64,000 nucleotides of DNA from Pyronema omphalodes (GCA_024516155.1 JAJJXM010000024.1:248001-312000), one strand, 5' to 3'. Counted from the first letter of the stretch, positions 19,513 through 32,527 are shown. The notes: generated by a model from the sequence alone, not told the origin. Numbers and translations are program-made.

Positions 19513-22500
19513 GATAATAGTTTTGAGGAAGGACTGAAGTTGATAGAGAACGACGGTGAGGAGAAGCTATACTTTATACTCTATTTTTCCCCCAGTATGT
19601 GAGGGATATTTTATTAACCGGCAATAATCGGGACATTGATGTAGTCATTGTACAACGTGCGCAGGACTGCGCATGCAGCTTGTACAAGGCTATATATTTT
19701 AGCGAAGTAGCAAAGATAGGTGAAACTCCTCATGTGTGACGTATACGGTGGCAAACCGCGCACCTCCAGGTACCACCCTAGTCATCTTCATATGAATTGT
19801 TTATTTTCTCCCTCGCCTTCGTCTTTTGTTTTTCCTTCTTTTACTCTTTCCTTGCCTAGGCGGATTGGAGGACTCTAGGGGGTTGGGAGACCCCGCTAGA
19901 TACGTAGCTTAGACTACCAGGGCGGGATACAGATTTTCCCTGTCCTACATGGGCATTTTAGAACTCGGTCATGTCAGCGTATGATTGAATAAATTAGACG
20001 AATCAAAATACAAGGCCTATCAGATGATACATGAGTTGTCTAACGTCCCCCCAAGGTTTTGCCAATGCCAACCATATTTGTATAGCCGGCAACCACAAAA
20101 CCCCACCAAAATGTTGACTATAATAAAGTGCACAGAACAGCAGCATTTGAATAATACGGACGATGAAAGTTTATTCTTTCGCTTTACCAAGATAATGAGA
20201 AAAAGAAAATAAAAAAGAAGAAAAATATCTAGTGGCGAAAACATCCTCGGATACTTGACATTAATAGATACGACGTGAACTACCGAAGACACCTTGGTTC
20301 TGGGGTAGGTGATTTAGCCGGAGTACAAGTCTTCCCGGGTTCTATCTACTATTGACGGAGGCCGCAGATCTTGAATCAGTGCACTAACTATTAATACCAT
20401 CTGATGATTTGAATAGACCAGTATCTAAGGAAATCGGATGAGAACTGTCTGAACAAGCCGCGGTAACCATTTTTCCCGGTCTTCTTTAATAACAGCCATT
20501 TAGACAGTTCACACAATAGTGACTCCGGGAGCACCAGAGTTACGTTAGCCAAGTAGATATTAATACCGTCCAAAGACTTTAAAGGTTTTTTGTAACGTTG
20601 TACAAACATAGCTATAACCTGATAGGAATTACAGGCCTCCGTAAATGTATCAGCCGAATGAATGTATTCGGATATATAGTACCGCATTTGAAATCTCCAC
20701 TCCCGCGATATAAGAAATGAATTTCGATGAATGCCGCATATAAACGATAGACACTAACGAGATCTCAAGGCAACAACGTTACTAGCAGAAGCACGGCTCA
20801 ACCAATACAGCCAGATCACCACCATATCGCCACAAAAGCTATAAACCATTGAAAGCTTTATTGGAAGGTACATGGTATGCACAGATATGGCCAATACCAT
20901 TAGTCCATTCTCATCACACATCAAAAATCATTCCATGCCTCGCATGAGGTCCTGTCTAGGGTGAGACATCGTCAGTGTATGTACAACAGTTGGACAAACT
21001 AGAACTAAGTAGCCTGATTTCCCTAGCCGAAGAAATATATTTGCCAAGCAAACGAATATACATGAGTATCTTACGACAGATATTTTCACCGGCAGTTAAC
21101 CGCCGACGGATGTATGTGTATCTCGAATACATTAAATGAAATTCCGCTTTTCTGTACTACGATGTTATTTATCTCTCAATGACATTGTCTTATGCTTCCA
21201 GAGAATGAATTAGTATCAGACGGAGCACGCGGGTAGAACCACTCAGTTGATGCTGTGACCTGTCCAATTAGTCGGATGTCATCGGCTGAGAGAATCCCGA
21301 GCCACGGCAACATTATATCGTCGTACCATCTCGCCTTTCTAGCCGAGAATAAACTATTCCGTCGGCTGATTTATCTACCGATAAACAATCGTCCTTTATC
21401 AACCCCAGATATCGGCAAAGGAGCCTAGATTTACTCGGGTACACTATATTAAGCGCTGCACTAGCTTGGTTTGCTTCAACCGCTAGGTTCATATCACCGG
21501 TAATATAAATGGTACATAAAATGAGAAAAGTGTTGGCATTGTATATGCATACCATCATTTCTATCTTTAAGAAAGTAATTGGGACTGAATGACTGCATGT
21601 ATTATTTGTTCCAGATCCGGGGCGGCTATCAGATGATATATCTACCAGGCAGCATCACGAAACTGTACACCCAGGACAACTTACTGAGTAGCCCCACTCT
21701 CCTTCCGTCACTTGTGTTCCAGTCCAGTCTGTTAGTCCTGGGGACTATATAGATTGGACTGTATTGTTTCGGTTTCTCTCAATTGCAATCCGGTCAAGGC
21801 CGCAGTCTTCGACGAACCGTGGCGAGCTCTGTGCACGTGCACTTTTTACTTCATCTGTACACCAAGAGGTGAAGAAAAATACACTTTAGTGCTAGCGTTC
21901 CTGCATACGGTTATCAAGTGACTGTAAATGTAGCGCCTTTTCTTATGCCTATGGTGTCGACCAATTAGCAGAGGTAGCGTCTTGGCAAAATCTTGGCAGA
22001 TGTGAATATTATTTTAGATGCTTGGGTGTTAAGTTATAATTTAGGAGCTTGGTTTACTTTAAAAGGAGTGCCAAAATTTATCCTTGAGCGTCCAGTCATG
22101 AATTATGAGCTTGGTTTTACACCAAAAGGCTACTGAAAATGCACTAGTACATAATCATTGGATATCACGCGACTTATTCGACACTTGTCAGTTATAAGCT
22201 ATGCTGATTTGGGTATGACCTGCCCAACACAGTCGCACTTGTTATGCCTTTGAAAGTACCCTCTACAACCAAAAAATAGGTAATGTTTTAGCGCTGTCAG
22301 CTCCACAACCAGGCCTCAAAACTAAAATTTAAAATGCCATATTCATCTCACAGTTCTGAACTATCAATTAGAGATTTATCAACTCTCATTTTCAGGGTAG
22401 TGATATGATTGATGTTGGGGAGGGTGTTGGGGCTCCATACCCCTGTCACGCTACCTATACTACGCGGCCGGCATCATATATGTCCCCCATACTGATACGG

Positions 22501-22919
22501 GTGTGGAGGATGTTAATGATGTTAGGAGATGTTGGTAGTTCTGTAGATCTTACCGCCGTCTGGAGAATAACAAAGGATAGTAGAAGTGCAAAATTCTGAC
22601 ATAACGGGCCTTCCTGTTTCGATAAAAATTTGATGACGGTTATACCATCAAATCAAAGCAACTGCCATACACAATCCACAGCACCACCCGGAAACAAGAG
22701 CAGCAGAGTAGCTGGCTTAGAAACCTATCCCTAGCAGTGATTGCAGCAAGAAAAGCAGCGCATACTCAATAAGACCCGGTCTTTACACAAATTACAATCT
22801 TCATCAGCACGACCTCCTTATGATTCAGAAACACAAATACACTTACTATCTTTACGAGCTCTACAAGATTTATTCATTAAACAAAGTCCTCTATCATCTC
22901 GACTACAGCATAAATACTG
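19513..22919. other. Intergenic, weak ORFs only
   Basis: Apart from the upstream region of the small secreted protein gene, I see two minus-strand ATG frames of 98 and 81 codons (20687-20391, 21558-21313) without recognisable domains, and otherwise AT-rich sequence. Possible remnants of a decayed gene. Confidence 0.4.
20391..20687 (-). CDS. Hypothetical 98-aa ORF
   Basis: ATG at 20687 and stop at 20391. The product is rich in Leu, Tyr and Lys with no signal peptide or known motif. May be a remnant or chance ORF. Confidence 0.2.
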   Translation of the reverse strand: MRYYISEYIHSADTFTEACNSYQVIAMFVQRYKKPLKSLDGINIYLANVTLVLPESLLCELSKWLLLKKTGKNGYRGLFRQFSSDFLRYWSIQIIRWY

Positions 22920-23279
22920 CTAATGTCTGCTCCTGCAAATCTCTGTTCTGATCAAGATATAACTCCTCCAGCACCATCCTGGTCCAGACAACGAGTGACA
23001 TCCCATATCAACTTCCGAACCATAAGGTATCACTTTGTTTTTATTTTCCTTATGATACTGACATCCACGGACTGAATATTGCCAATTATGTGTGTTATCA
23101 GCAGGGTTTAGCTTACTCTGAGATATTTTTAGACCCCAGTGTAAGCTAGACAAACCAAAAAGTCTCACGTTTATACTGCGGTAGGTCCCACCCCTAAATC
23201 TATCCATTGAGGAAATGACATATAAGGCTGTTATAGCCACTGTATTCAATAGTTTAAAGGATGTTCTATCCGGCTCCAT
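22920..23279 (-). CDS. Hypothetical 119-aa protein, possibly secreted
   Basis: ATG at 23279. A weak hydrophobic stretch lies at residues 9-24. The C-terminal half has four cysteines in a GCQY...GCHS...WCW...ICR arrangement. No family recognised. Intron structure upstream is possible but unresolved. Confidence 0.3.
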   Translation of the reverse strand: MEPDRTSFKLLNTVAITALYVISSMDRFRGGTYRSINVRLFGLSSLHWGLKISQSKLNPADNTHNWQYSVRGCQYHKENKNKVIPYGSEVDMGCHSLSGPGWCWRSYILIRTEICRSRH

Positions 23280-24351
23280 AGAGACACAGGAAGGTCCTCA
23301 TTGCCAACACGTTCAAACCATTCAGTCATCCACAACCTATTGTGTCTCGCGTTTCTCCACCGATTTCTTTACTTTTTCAAAATCCCAATTCCCCTCATCT
23401 CAGTATTAATATAAATGTATAGATATGAAAGCAAGCTAACCTGCAGAAGGGAACTCAAGAGACCAATTACGACTTCACAGGAGAGCAGGTAGATTTATTT
23501 ATTTCGCCATCGACTTTCCCGTTATCCAAAGTAACCATGTGATACTATCATCCGACTTCCGCAAATTCCTTTCCTTCTTTGGTATGAGTTTTCTGATAAT
23601 TAATTGTTCTGTACCTGGAGTGAGTTTTTTTGATCATCCCTACAAAGTGCAATGTACATGGCAAAAGGTAGATACCTGATTATATGTTTCGATGTGTGCT
23701 GTTGACGTGTTCTTTTTTTGTTTTCAATTTTTCACACTTTAGTGGACATTCTAATCCATCAAATTGAACACCAAAGAGAACGACTCAAGGAAGGAGAGAT
23801 AACCAGCAGTCATGCGCGATGGTCACGTCAACAAACGAGCTGTTATATGGGATCTTAGAAAGTCCTGCTATAATCGACCAATCATCAATTGGGGTGCCTC
23901 TGTTGACAGCCCAATTCACAAAGCATCACCTCTACAATTTCACCACCATGACACGCCGAGCCCTAAAAACGTAAAGAAAGATAAACAAGATGACATTCAT
24001 TATCTCATAACACGAGAACAAAAAAGTAATCCACTCGACATTTATCACGGAACAAACAATAATCACTTCACCAGCTATAAAAGAGACCAGAACAAACCAT
24101 TCTGCCATAAACCTCGTCTTCATTCATCCTTGCCCTATTCCTTCCCATCAATACACGAGAATTTTCAAGAAAGCCAACCAATGGAACATAGAGGGTGCAC
24201 AATATAGAAAAAGCTGAGATGACAAAAAAAAAAAAATACGACTAGGTAAAGATAGCGTCCATCTTCCTCCCGCCAATTGATTTTTAGAAATGAGTAAATA
24301 ATTCCCCACCCCATTAAATGTTGCCATACGGCCGAGTCTGACCTGCTGAAG
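23280..24351. other. Intergenic, downstream of NLR2
   Basis: Contains the NLR2 3' flank and a 131-codon plus-strand ATG frame (23812-24207) that is His/Lys/Pro-rich and looks like chance. Nothing else recognised. Confidence 0.4.
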
Positions 24352-27300
24352 CTACATTCCACGTTCAATCGAGGCTGCGGCTTCGAGGAGCATGTTCACA
24401 ACGTCTTTATAGTTATATTGAGATGCTGATGATGATGTGGTACAGCCATCGTCGGTGTGTGAATTGATATCGATACCGTTTGCCTGGATAAGCAGCTGCA
24501 CTACTGCATCGTGGCCATTAGCAGCTGCCCATGACAAAGCTGTCTCACCATCACTGTCCTTGGTGTTGACGTCAATACCGTCTGCCTGCAGGAGTAGCCT
24601 CACGACTGAATAATGGCCATTTGCGGATGCTATCGATAACGCACCGCGGTGATACCTGTCCTTCGAGTTGATATCGATACCGCCTGCCTGGAGGAGCAGC
24701 TGGACAACTGAATCATGACCGCCTTTACATGCCCTTAATAATGCAGTCCGGCCTTTTCTGTCCTTCAAGTTGACGTCAATACCGTCCGCCTGGAGGAGCA
24801 GCTTTACAATTGAGTCATTGCCCCCTTCGGTTGCTATTGCCAATGCAGTCCAGCCTTCTTCGTCCTTCGAGTTGATGTCAATACTGTCTGCCTGCAGGAG
24901 TAGCCTTACAATTGAGTCTCTGGAATTTGCGGATGCTAATGCCAATGCAGTCCGGCCTTCTACGTCCTTCGAGTTGATGTCAATACCGTCTGCCTGGAGG
25001 AGCAGCTTTACAATTGAGTCATTGCCCTCTTCGGTTGCTATTGCCAATGCAGTCATGCCTTCTCTGTCATTCGCGTTGATGTCGATGCCGTGCGCCTGGA
25101 GGAGCATCTGCACAACTGAATCATGACCACATGCGGATGCCCAAGACAGCGATGCCTGACTCAAGTCATCTTTCAGGTTGACGTCAACACTCTTAGTTAA
25201 CAGCACGCGCACGATTTCCACGCTCCCCGCACGAGATGCCTGGAGCAACATTGTACTACCACCCAACTTGGTGTTATAATCAATTATCTGGCCCGGCCCC
25301 TCAAGGAGGGTATTGAAAACCTTGTACAAGCCACAGCTGATGGCAAACTGTAAGCGAAGATGCATGTGGTTGGAAGGACTGTATTCTTGTTCACCATCCG
25401 TGTCCCAGTAATACCCATTGAAACCCAATAGGAACTCCGAACGTAGGCCTGTCGAAATACAATTGAGATTGATCTTTTCTGGAAACAACGCATGGATCAT
25501 ATCGGCTGCACATTCACTCTGATCACGTAAATGCTTGCCAAAGTTACTGGTGGCATAATTGAGAAGGCGGAACACTTGTTGGCGTTGAATCCGTATTTCT
25601 CGACTGACTTTTGTTTGCTTCGCGTCCATTTTGTGTTTATCGTCGTTGAAGAGCATGTATTGTAAGCACGTCAACGCAATCTCTGTATGGCCATTCGGGA
25701 ATATTTCACCGTCCTCATACAACTGAGTCAGGTAATCATGGAGAGATTTATGAACCAATCGCACAGTTGACGTCTCTTTATCAATTATGATCAGACCAAG
25801 GCACCAGTCGATGAGGGATTCCTCCGATGGAAAGTTGTCCCAGTCTAGTGTCTCATTGTATTCTATTGGCAGATATCCAGGTCGAATTTTGCTGGGATCA
25901 ATCTCAACCGAAAGGGCATGGCGTAACTCCTCGACGGTTAATGGGCGTTCTGCGAGATAAGTCCACTTCAAAACGTCCATGGCTTGTTTGGATCTCTCGG
26001 CTCCCTGGTTTTTAATCCTACTGATTGTACTAGCGAAAGCCGTTTCGAGTTTGACAGGCATGCTGGAAAGTGCCCTACGTCTTTTGCTGATAGTTGTTTG
26101 GTTCAACACAGTTTGTATTTGCAGTCTTGGGAGTAGGAACCTGAATTTAAACCGGTTGTTAGCTATTGGGTTCGACACTATCGCTTGTAAATGGACGTGC
26201 ATGTGATAGATCTGGGATCAGGGCTGCTATACTAATAAATCTCCTGGATACTCACATCCGGTCACACGTTTCCATAATCCTCCCCAGAATTTCACGTTTG
26301 AGCTTGTCATTCATACATTTTGGATTCTCGTCGTTGTCTATCTTATGCAAGACATATTTTCTGATATCTTCCTGATGAGCCTCTAGGACCACGTGTTGCA
26401 AGGCTCCAATCCCAGATTGACGTTCCATGAGTTCCTGCCAGTTAATGTGCGGTCTTGTCGTGAAGAAAATGTGGATTAGACCAGGTTTGCCGCAGTCGCT
26501 CGCAATCGTTGCCAGGGCTTTTATGAAATCTCTGCGGTTCTCCTCGTTGAACTCGTCCAACGCATCAATGCAGACATAGAACCTTCGTAGTTGGCTGACA
26601 GTTTCCCTTAATAAGCGGCATGCTTCAACTAAACCGGCTTTGTTGTGATCTATGAGACGCTCTCTCATTTTGGTAATGGTGTCAGCAGGTAATAATCCCG
26701 ACTTGTTGAGTTTTGCAATTACTTGCTTCAGAAGCACTCCGATCATGTTCACCGGAGTCTGCTTCTTGTCATTCTGATAGTCGCAATAAAGGTAGGTTAC
26801 ACAAACGCGTTCCTCTGACGAAAACTTGTCTTGCAGATGATCAATAACGAGGGAGCTGCGTGACGCAATGTCAGTCAAACTCAATCAGTGGAAGTATTGG
26901 CACATAAAACGCACCACATAACAGACTTGCCCGCCCCCGGCACTCCAGAACATGCAAAAACGGAGCCGATATTTCCATCGCTCGAGTGGCTGTCGCTCCA
27001 TGTTTGAAATGATGATTGGAGGAGAAACCATTCGCCGGTGCCTTCCAGCCGACATTGTCGGATATCGCAATGTCTTTCGTTTGATTCAAGAGGAGATATC
27101 CAAGACATTATTTGTGGTATCTCATCATCTGAAGCTTATTAGCCGGTACTGCCTTTACTGATTGCTGCAGAGCTACCTTTCAGTCTACCATGAGCCCTGA
27201 TAATCCCATATGATTCTGTTATTTCCTTGATCTTAGCGATAACTCGCTTGTAGTGCTCATCCGATCGGGACCGGAACTTGACCATCCTGGAGTGGTCTGC

Positions 27301-28615
27301 GCGGATTTCAAAAACGTCGTCATGCTTAGCCATATGGCATATTGCCGATTCTCGAGGCACCATCCGGATTAATGTACCGCAACGCTCCCATTGATTGATA
27401 GTTTTCTTTTTCCCAGTGTCAGTTTAATGTATCATTACAATTCACGCTGCTGGCGTGGATCTGCTGCTGCTTACCTGAACTGAGCGCGTATCTTCACTTT
27501 CGTAGAAAGAAACTATCATGGAGCTTTTCATGCTTTGGTAGCATATCTCAAAGTTCTTCCGAAGTTCAAAGAGATAGTCCGACCCTGACATGAGATCGCG
27601 CAGAAAGTGCTCGTTCCCCTTCCCCTGTACCAAGGCCCCGATACTTCTCGGGTCAAGACCTTGATGAGGGACCCCAAAGAACAGTGTACCAATACATGAT
27701 TGATGAAACGCCTTCTCTTCGACAGAATTGCTTTTACTTGCATCCACCAGAGCCTAACAGTCACGTTAATCAACCAACCTCCAGTTCGAATTTGCTTGCG
27801 AAACTTACATTTTGCAAGACCAACCCTCCAAGACTATGTCCAATGAGTATCAACGGTCGATGTGCTGTCTAAAATGGTTGCAAGTTAGCACATGCGAATT
27901 TAAAACAACGGCACACGACTGAGGACAATGACCTCTTTGTCTCTCACTTGTTTGATGTCTTCGAGGAAGTTCCGTGATATTGCGGTTATAGAAGTGGTGC
28001 TTATCTCACTCTGAATGCTGGAATGGTAACCCCAAGTGAGCACTCGAATATCTGGGAGATCAAGTGGTAGAAAGTCCCGCAACCACATCATGTCGGCCTG
28101 ATGTGGTGATTTCCATGATCCGTAAGCATGCGCCGAGAGTCCTGTAACTGCAATAATGCTGGATTTTATCAATTAGCATGCCGCGTAAATCAGGTTTCAT
28201 ACCGGGTACATATCTGCCAAACTCACTCATATCTAGCCGTTGTTCCTGGAGGCTCGTATAGTGGTGTCATGCTGTAAAAATCACAGTCGATGGTGACGGA
28301 GACTGGCACTGCTCGTCCATCAACTTGCTTCTTGATTAGACGAACATGTACTTCGTGACCTGGCGCGCATCTCTTGAACTCCTCCGGTACTGTATCGAAC
28401 GAGACCGTCGCAACCTGCCAACAGCCATATGTAGCCAATGATGAAACCTTCGAATTCCCTTCAATAGGGTCTATTGTAACTTGAAGGGAGTCCAGACAGT
28501 TCTGTAGCGCGCTGGGGGTCATATCTGAAGGTATCTCGGATAAGCGAAAAGTACGGCGTTTCGGTGAAGGTGTTGCGTCGTCAGCGCCTTGATGATTAGG
28601 ATGTTTGGAGGCCAT
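24352..28615 (-). CDS. NLR2: SesB-like hydrolase/NACHT/ankyrin protein
   Basis: Eight exons read by eye: 28615-28227, 28158-27933, 27868-27809, 27753-27475, 27405-27177, 27128-26915, 26855-26256, 26140-24352. They give 1,261 aa with every phase consistent. The N-terminal alpha/beta-hydrolase (SesB type) has nucleophile motif GHSLGG at 215-220 and the family DHSxMVKF histidine motif. NACHT has Walker A GVPGAGKS (456-463) and Walker B CIDALDE (D566). The last exon encodes a helical linker and about nine 34-residue ankyrin repeats. Fungal NLRs of this architecture are thought to sense non-self or damage through the repeats and trigger effector-domain activity, often lipase-linked cell death. Donor GTCATT of intron 2 is atypical. 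Paralogue of NLR1. Confidence 0.9.
24460..25200 (-). repeat. Ankyrin-coding 102 bp repeat array in NLR2
   Basis: Successive 102 bp units each encode a 34-aa ankyrin repeat. Units starting near 24782 and 24986 (offset exactly 204 = two units) are nearly identical over about 70 bp, more alike than neighbours, which indicates recent unit duplication or exchange. Confidence 0.8.
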
Positions 28616-28839
28616 TGCTGGAAACAATCGATGACGATAGATGTTGATGTGAAGACTATTTCGATGATGGCACGATCCACGTAGATTCTGCTTGACGTTT
28701 GAGCTCGAGATTTACGATGCCTTCAGGGTTTTCAGCTTGTTCAGCTGGGCGCTTACTACGCAGATAGTACATCGTTATTTGTATATGACTGATACGTACT
28801 GCTCATGCAATACCGATACCTGACCTTGTACGAGGTGCT

Positions 28840-28902
28840 GGACAAAAGTGACCGTCACCCCGCGCGGCGCTTAGCACAGAAAAGTGACGGTCACTTTTGT
28901 CC
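28840..28902. repeat. Perfect 19 bp inverted repeat (hairpin/MITE-like) upstream of NLR2
   Basis: GGACAAAAGTGACCGTCAC at 28840-28858 is the exact reverse complement of 28884-28902, with a 25 bp GC-rich spacer. It lies about 225 bp before the NLR2 ATG. The arms resemble pogo/Fot-type terminal repeats, with TA near both outer edges. Could be a minimal MITE or a regulatory palindrome. Confidence 0.75.
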
Positions 28903-29064
28903 ACGTACCGTACGCTGCGTCTTTTTCACATTCTGGTGCTACCCTGCGACTATCGTACACAGCCGAGGGGTTCAGGGACCAAATAATCAGGGATTAAGTC
29001 CTACTGGCACAGTATGGCTCGGCGGACAAAATATAAAAGATCGGTACAACATTCTGTAGAAGCA

Positions 29065-29690
29065 ACTCATTCGTTAGCTAGTCGGAGACCTAAGGAAAAA
29101 CAACCGTATTTACCAAATCTCGAGCATTATAATAACTATTTCAGATGTTCAGGCTCCCCCGGTATTTTCGTGTTCTTCGCGATGAGGATGTGGAACAGTG
29201 GAAGTGGATGTTACTGAAAGTGCAAGTAGAAAGGAGAGACGAAGCATTCGGGCATTCCGACAAAATTAAAGCGCGCGTAAGCCGAGTCTCAGTCGTATGT
29301 ATATTCTTCTACAATAGATATGAGATTCCAACTGCTGGGATATATGGAGTAATAACAGAGTGCTGTTTGTATAATTCATGGATAATCCGATGTTTCGCAT
29401 GTATTTCATCTCGAAATAAACTGGGGCGGAACGCTGGAATCAGCCCCGCCGATGCATTCCTGTTACCGATCAACTAAGCCTCTCTGGGAAGTAGCGAGTG
29501 ATGCCTGGTCGGAGGCTGGGCGCAACCGTCGAGAAAGCTGAGGTGCAGGGGGGCAACGATTCACTGTGCATCACTCGCACTGTGCCTAAGTTCAGAAGCA
29601 GGTCCGCTACTGGTGCCAAGGTGGTTCTAAAGTTCCGGACGGTATCATTTGCGGCGCACAACCTAAGCCTATATGCTAGTATTTGGCCTT
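29065..29690. repeat. Upstream block shared with NLR1 (copy 2)
   Basis: Collinear with 17040-17600; see that entry. No convincing gene inside. Confidence 0.75.
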
Positions 29691-30681
29691 GGATTTTTTT
29701 TTTCAAAAGAAGAAAAGTAAACAAGTGAAAGAACAACAATGACAAAAAATAAGTAATCTTTCGGGATGACTGGCGTGCAATCTTACATGTTCAACCAATC
29801 TGTCCTTTACAGATACCGAATATGAAGCTTCAATTTGTAGGATTAGACATGTATGTTGTAATACGAATGGACCGGAGAGCCTATTAAATATTTCAACACG
29901 GTAAATGAAACTTTATTAATTCGTGTTCGGATGGATATCAAATAATGAAAAATGGCTGTCTTCTGATATTTCACCCGGTGGAACTCTAGAACGTCGGAAG
30001 GGTATAAACTAAACATGGGTATGTGATGTATTATACGCGTATGTAATACCTTTCAACTCCACTACCGCAGAAAATCAATCAGGTAGCGAAGGAAATAATA
30101 ATCCATGAGACATGCCCTTTTACAACTTCTTCCATCTGTGGCTTGTTATTCGGTTAAACATGTTCTGCATATCATGTATGACAAACCCATAGTCATGCAT
30201 TTATTGTACCCCGAGGTTCTAGAAGCCACTATATATAAGAGTTGCATCTCCATTTCCACGCTCCAAGTGCATTTCGAACCACAAGCATGCGTCCTCACCT
30301 GGTGCCATACTTCCTTATCTATATACTCTAAACCCTTAAAACAATCACTCAACAAAGCAAAAATGTCAGAACTTTGCCCGGCCACCTCGTCAACTCTTTA
30401 TTACGACTAGACAAGCTGTAGCTCAAGCCCCAATGATGCCGATGCTACCCAAAAATGAAAGTGAAATATACCATCACTTTTTCATTTGTCTTTATCTTTA
30501 TCTTTATCTCCTACACCACCACATCATCACTTCTAAAGCCCAGGCCAGCCAAGTCCAGTCCAGCCATGCCAAAACTCCTCCTCCACCACCACCACCTGCC
30601 ATCACAACTAAACCCTCCACTTCTCCACTTCTCCACTCCTTGATCCTCAACCCTTACCATCTTCTGCCAACAAAATATAAA
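29691..30681. other. Intergenic / upstream of secreted protein A
   Basis: No supported gene. A frame open from an ATG at 30433 is continuous with secreted protein A but would bury its signal peptide. The stretch is C/T-rich with CTT/TATCTTTA and CCA runs, typical of a fungal 5' UTR. Confidence 0.5.
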
Positions 30682-31284
30682 ATGAAGTTCCTCCTTCTAA
30701 TCCTCCTCCTGATCCCCTTGCTCTCAAACTTCGCATTATCGAAAAAGAAAAAGACTTATCCCCTGGGACCAGCATGTTCCGAAACCCCAAAGTTATGTCT
30801 ATACTACTGTGCCAGAGCGAATTTTAGAACGCCTTGTAAGAGGAAGTTTCCGGAGGTTGATGTTTGTTATGATCTTGATACGGATTTTGATGATAAGTAA
30901 GTATATACGCTATGTTATCTCGGTTGAAGATGGTTGATGGTTGATGGTTGAGGGTGATTATCTTTTTTTTGGCTGGGTAATTGGCTAATATGGACCGGTA
31001 TAAAAGGATTACGAGTTATTGGACAGAAATGGGTTGTTGTGCGTTTTATCGTGAGAAAGCATGTGGGGAGGAGGATTTTATGTTTACCGCGTTTAATAGA
31101 TCGCATGGGTAGGTTACACCCACATCTGTGGAGGGGACGGGTTGGTAAAAGGTGGAATGGGGGTTTGGAGTAAACAAAAAACTGACTGACGGCGCTTAGG
31201 TTACTGGGAAAACAAGATAACGATGCGATTTCAAGTTATCGTTGTGCAGCTGAGTGTGAAGGCCTAGGAACGTCATCATATTGA
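30682..31284 (+). CDS. Secreted cysteine-rich protein A (133 aa, three exons)
   Basis: Exons 30682-30896, 31007-31108, 31200-31284 join in phase. Donors are GTAAGT and GTAGGT, acceptors AAAAG and CTTAG, with a CTGAC branch site in intron 2. The ATG at 30682 is chosen because it gives a clean signal peptide (Leu-rich, cleavage near residue 20). The mature part has ten cysteines, including a central SYW...GCCAFYRE block. It aligns with protein B at 32528-33178 with both intron positions conserved. Candidate effector-like or antimicrobial secreted protein; no named family recognised. Neighbouring copies on the same strand suggest local duplication. Confidence 0.78.
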
Positions 31285-32430
31285 TGATGACGAGATTGGA
31301 TTTTTTTTATGCCTTACGACTGCTTGTAACGTGTACTTTGGAAAGGGTATTGTATATATGCATAGATCATGGTGGGAAGACTTTTTGGCGGTTTTTTAAT
31401 CATCTTGGTTTCGGGCGCTTATGGTTGATTAGTCGGGAATAAATCGTGATCGGGTCGGTTAAGTTTCGCAGGGGAGCTGGCGTTGGGCTCGGTAGCGCTG
31501 TCGCGGAATCCGGAGACGAGACGCGTCGCGCTATGGTTCGGTGTTGATCGGGGCCTCAGGCATCCCAAGCTCCCGCGGCGGGAATGACACGCGACTTCGA
31601 CTTTTATAACACGCGACTACATAAAGCACAATCTTTAAACTCCCTTTTCCTTGCTATCAAAAAATCAATAAATCAATCAATTAATAAATTAATAAAAAAT
31701 AAAAAAAAGTCAATTCATTAATTTATATACATAGAAACATTCCCCTGCATCACCCCAAGAATTCAGCAAGCCGCGACTGACACAACACACAACACACGAC
31801 ACGACATGAACCCACCCCATCCCATATCCGGCCTTCTACTGCCTCCATATTTCTCCACGTAACCCACCCTACATACCTTCCATCTCCATATCCATATTTA
31901 TCCATCATTCCCTGCGTGTCGATGATATGTACGGCGTCATATATTTCACCCCACGAAAATCGATTCCGTTGGTCATTCATATATAGTCCCCCATGAACCC
32001 CGAGAGTCCCTGCAAAAAACAAAATCTCGTATATGTAACGCAATGCAGATGAAGCTGTGCTTCTTGTGTTGGCAACTTTTTGATTGAGGTACACTATACA
32101 TATGTGGAATACTATCGGAATCATCGGAGATCACTGGGGTTGGCAGACGTGACTTGGGTACCGATTGGTACACCACATCGCTTCGCATTGCTTCGGACCG
32201 CGACGGATGCGGGGAATGATGTACAACAATACAGGTGTTGACTATGTACATAAGGCAGATTTTTAATATAGCATATGGCATATTCGTCTGCAGGGGAAAT
32301 GTGATGGGGCGGAGGAGGGGGGTTATATATGCTTGAGGGTTCGCATGCTGTTTTGTGTTTGCCGTCTTTTTTTTGGTGTTGTGAGTTTGTTTCGAATTCA
32401 TCCCACAATTCTTCTGTCGACAATCGCCCT

Positions 32431-32464
<34 letters not shown>

Positions 32465-32527
32465 CCCGTTCGCCTACGTCGATAGCCGATAGTTTCCCAC
32501 GCCGATAGTCGATATCTGATATCCGTC
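31285..32527. other. Intergenic between secreted proteins A and B
   Basis: GC-rich patch 31440-31610, then an AT-rich stretch with AATAAA/ATTAAT runs and, just upstream of gene B, four CCGCCCA repeats (32435-32464). Minus-strand open frames here look like chance. Confidence 0.45.

Noticed and set aside
30433..30681. N-terminal extension of secreted protein A from the ATG at 30433
   Set aside because: It would place the signal peptide internally, and the sequence is leader-like and low-complexity.
31441..31610. GC-rich patch considered as tRNA or other RNA gene
   Set aside because: No cloverleaf, A/B box pair or recognisable RNA motif could be read.
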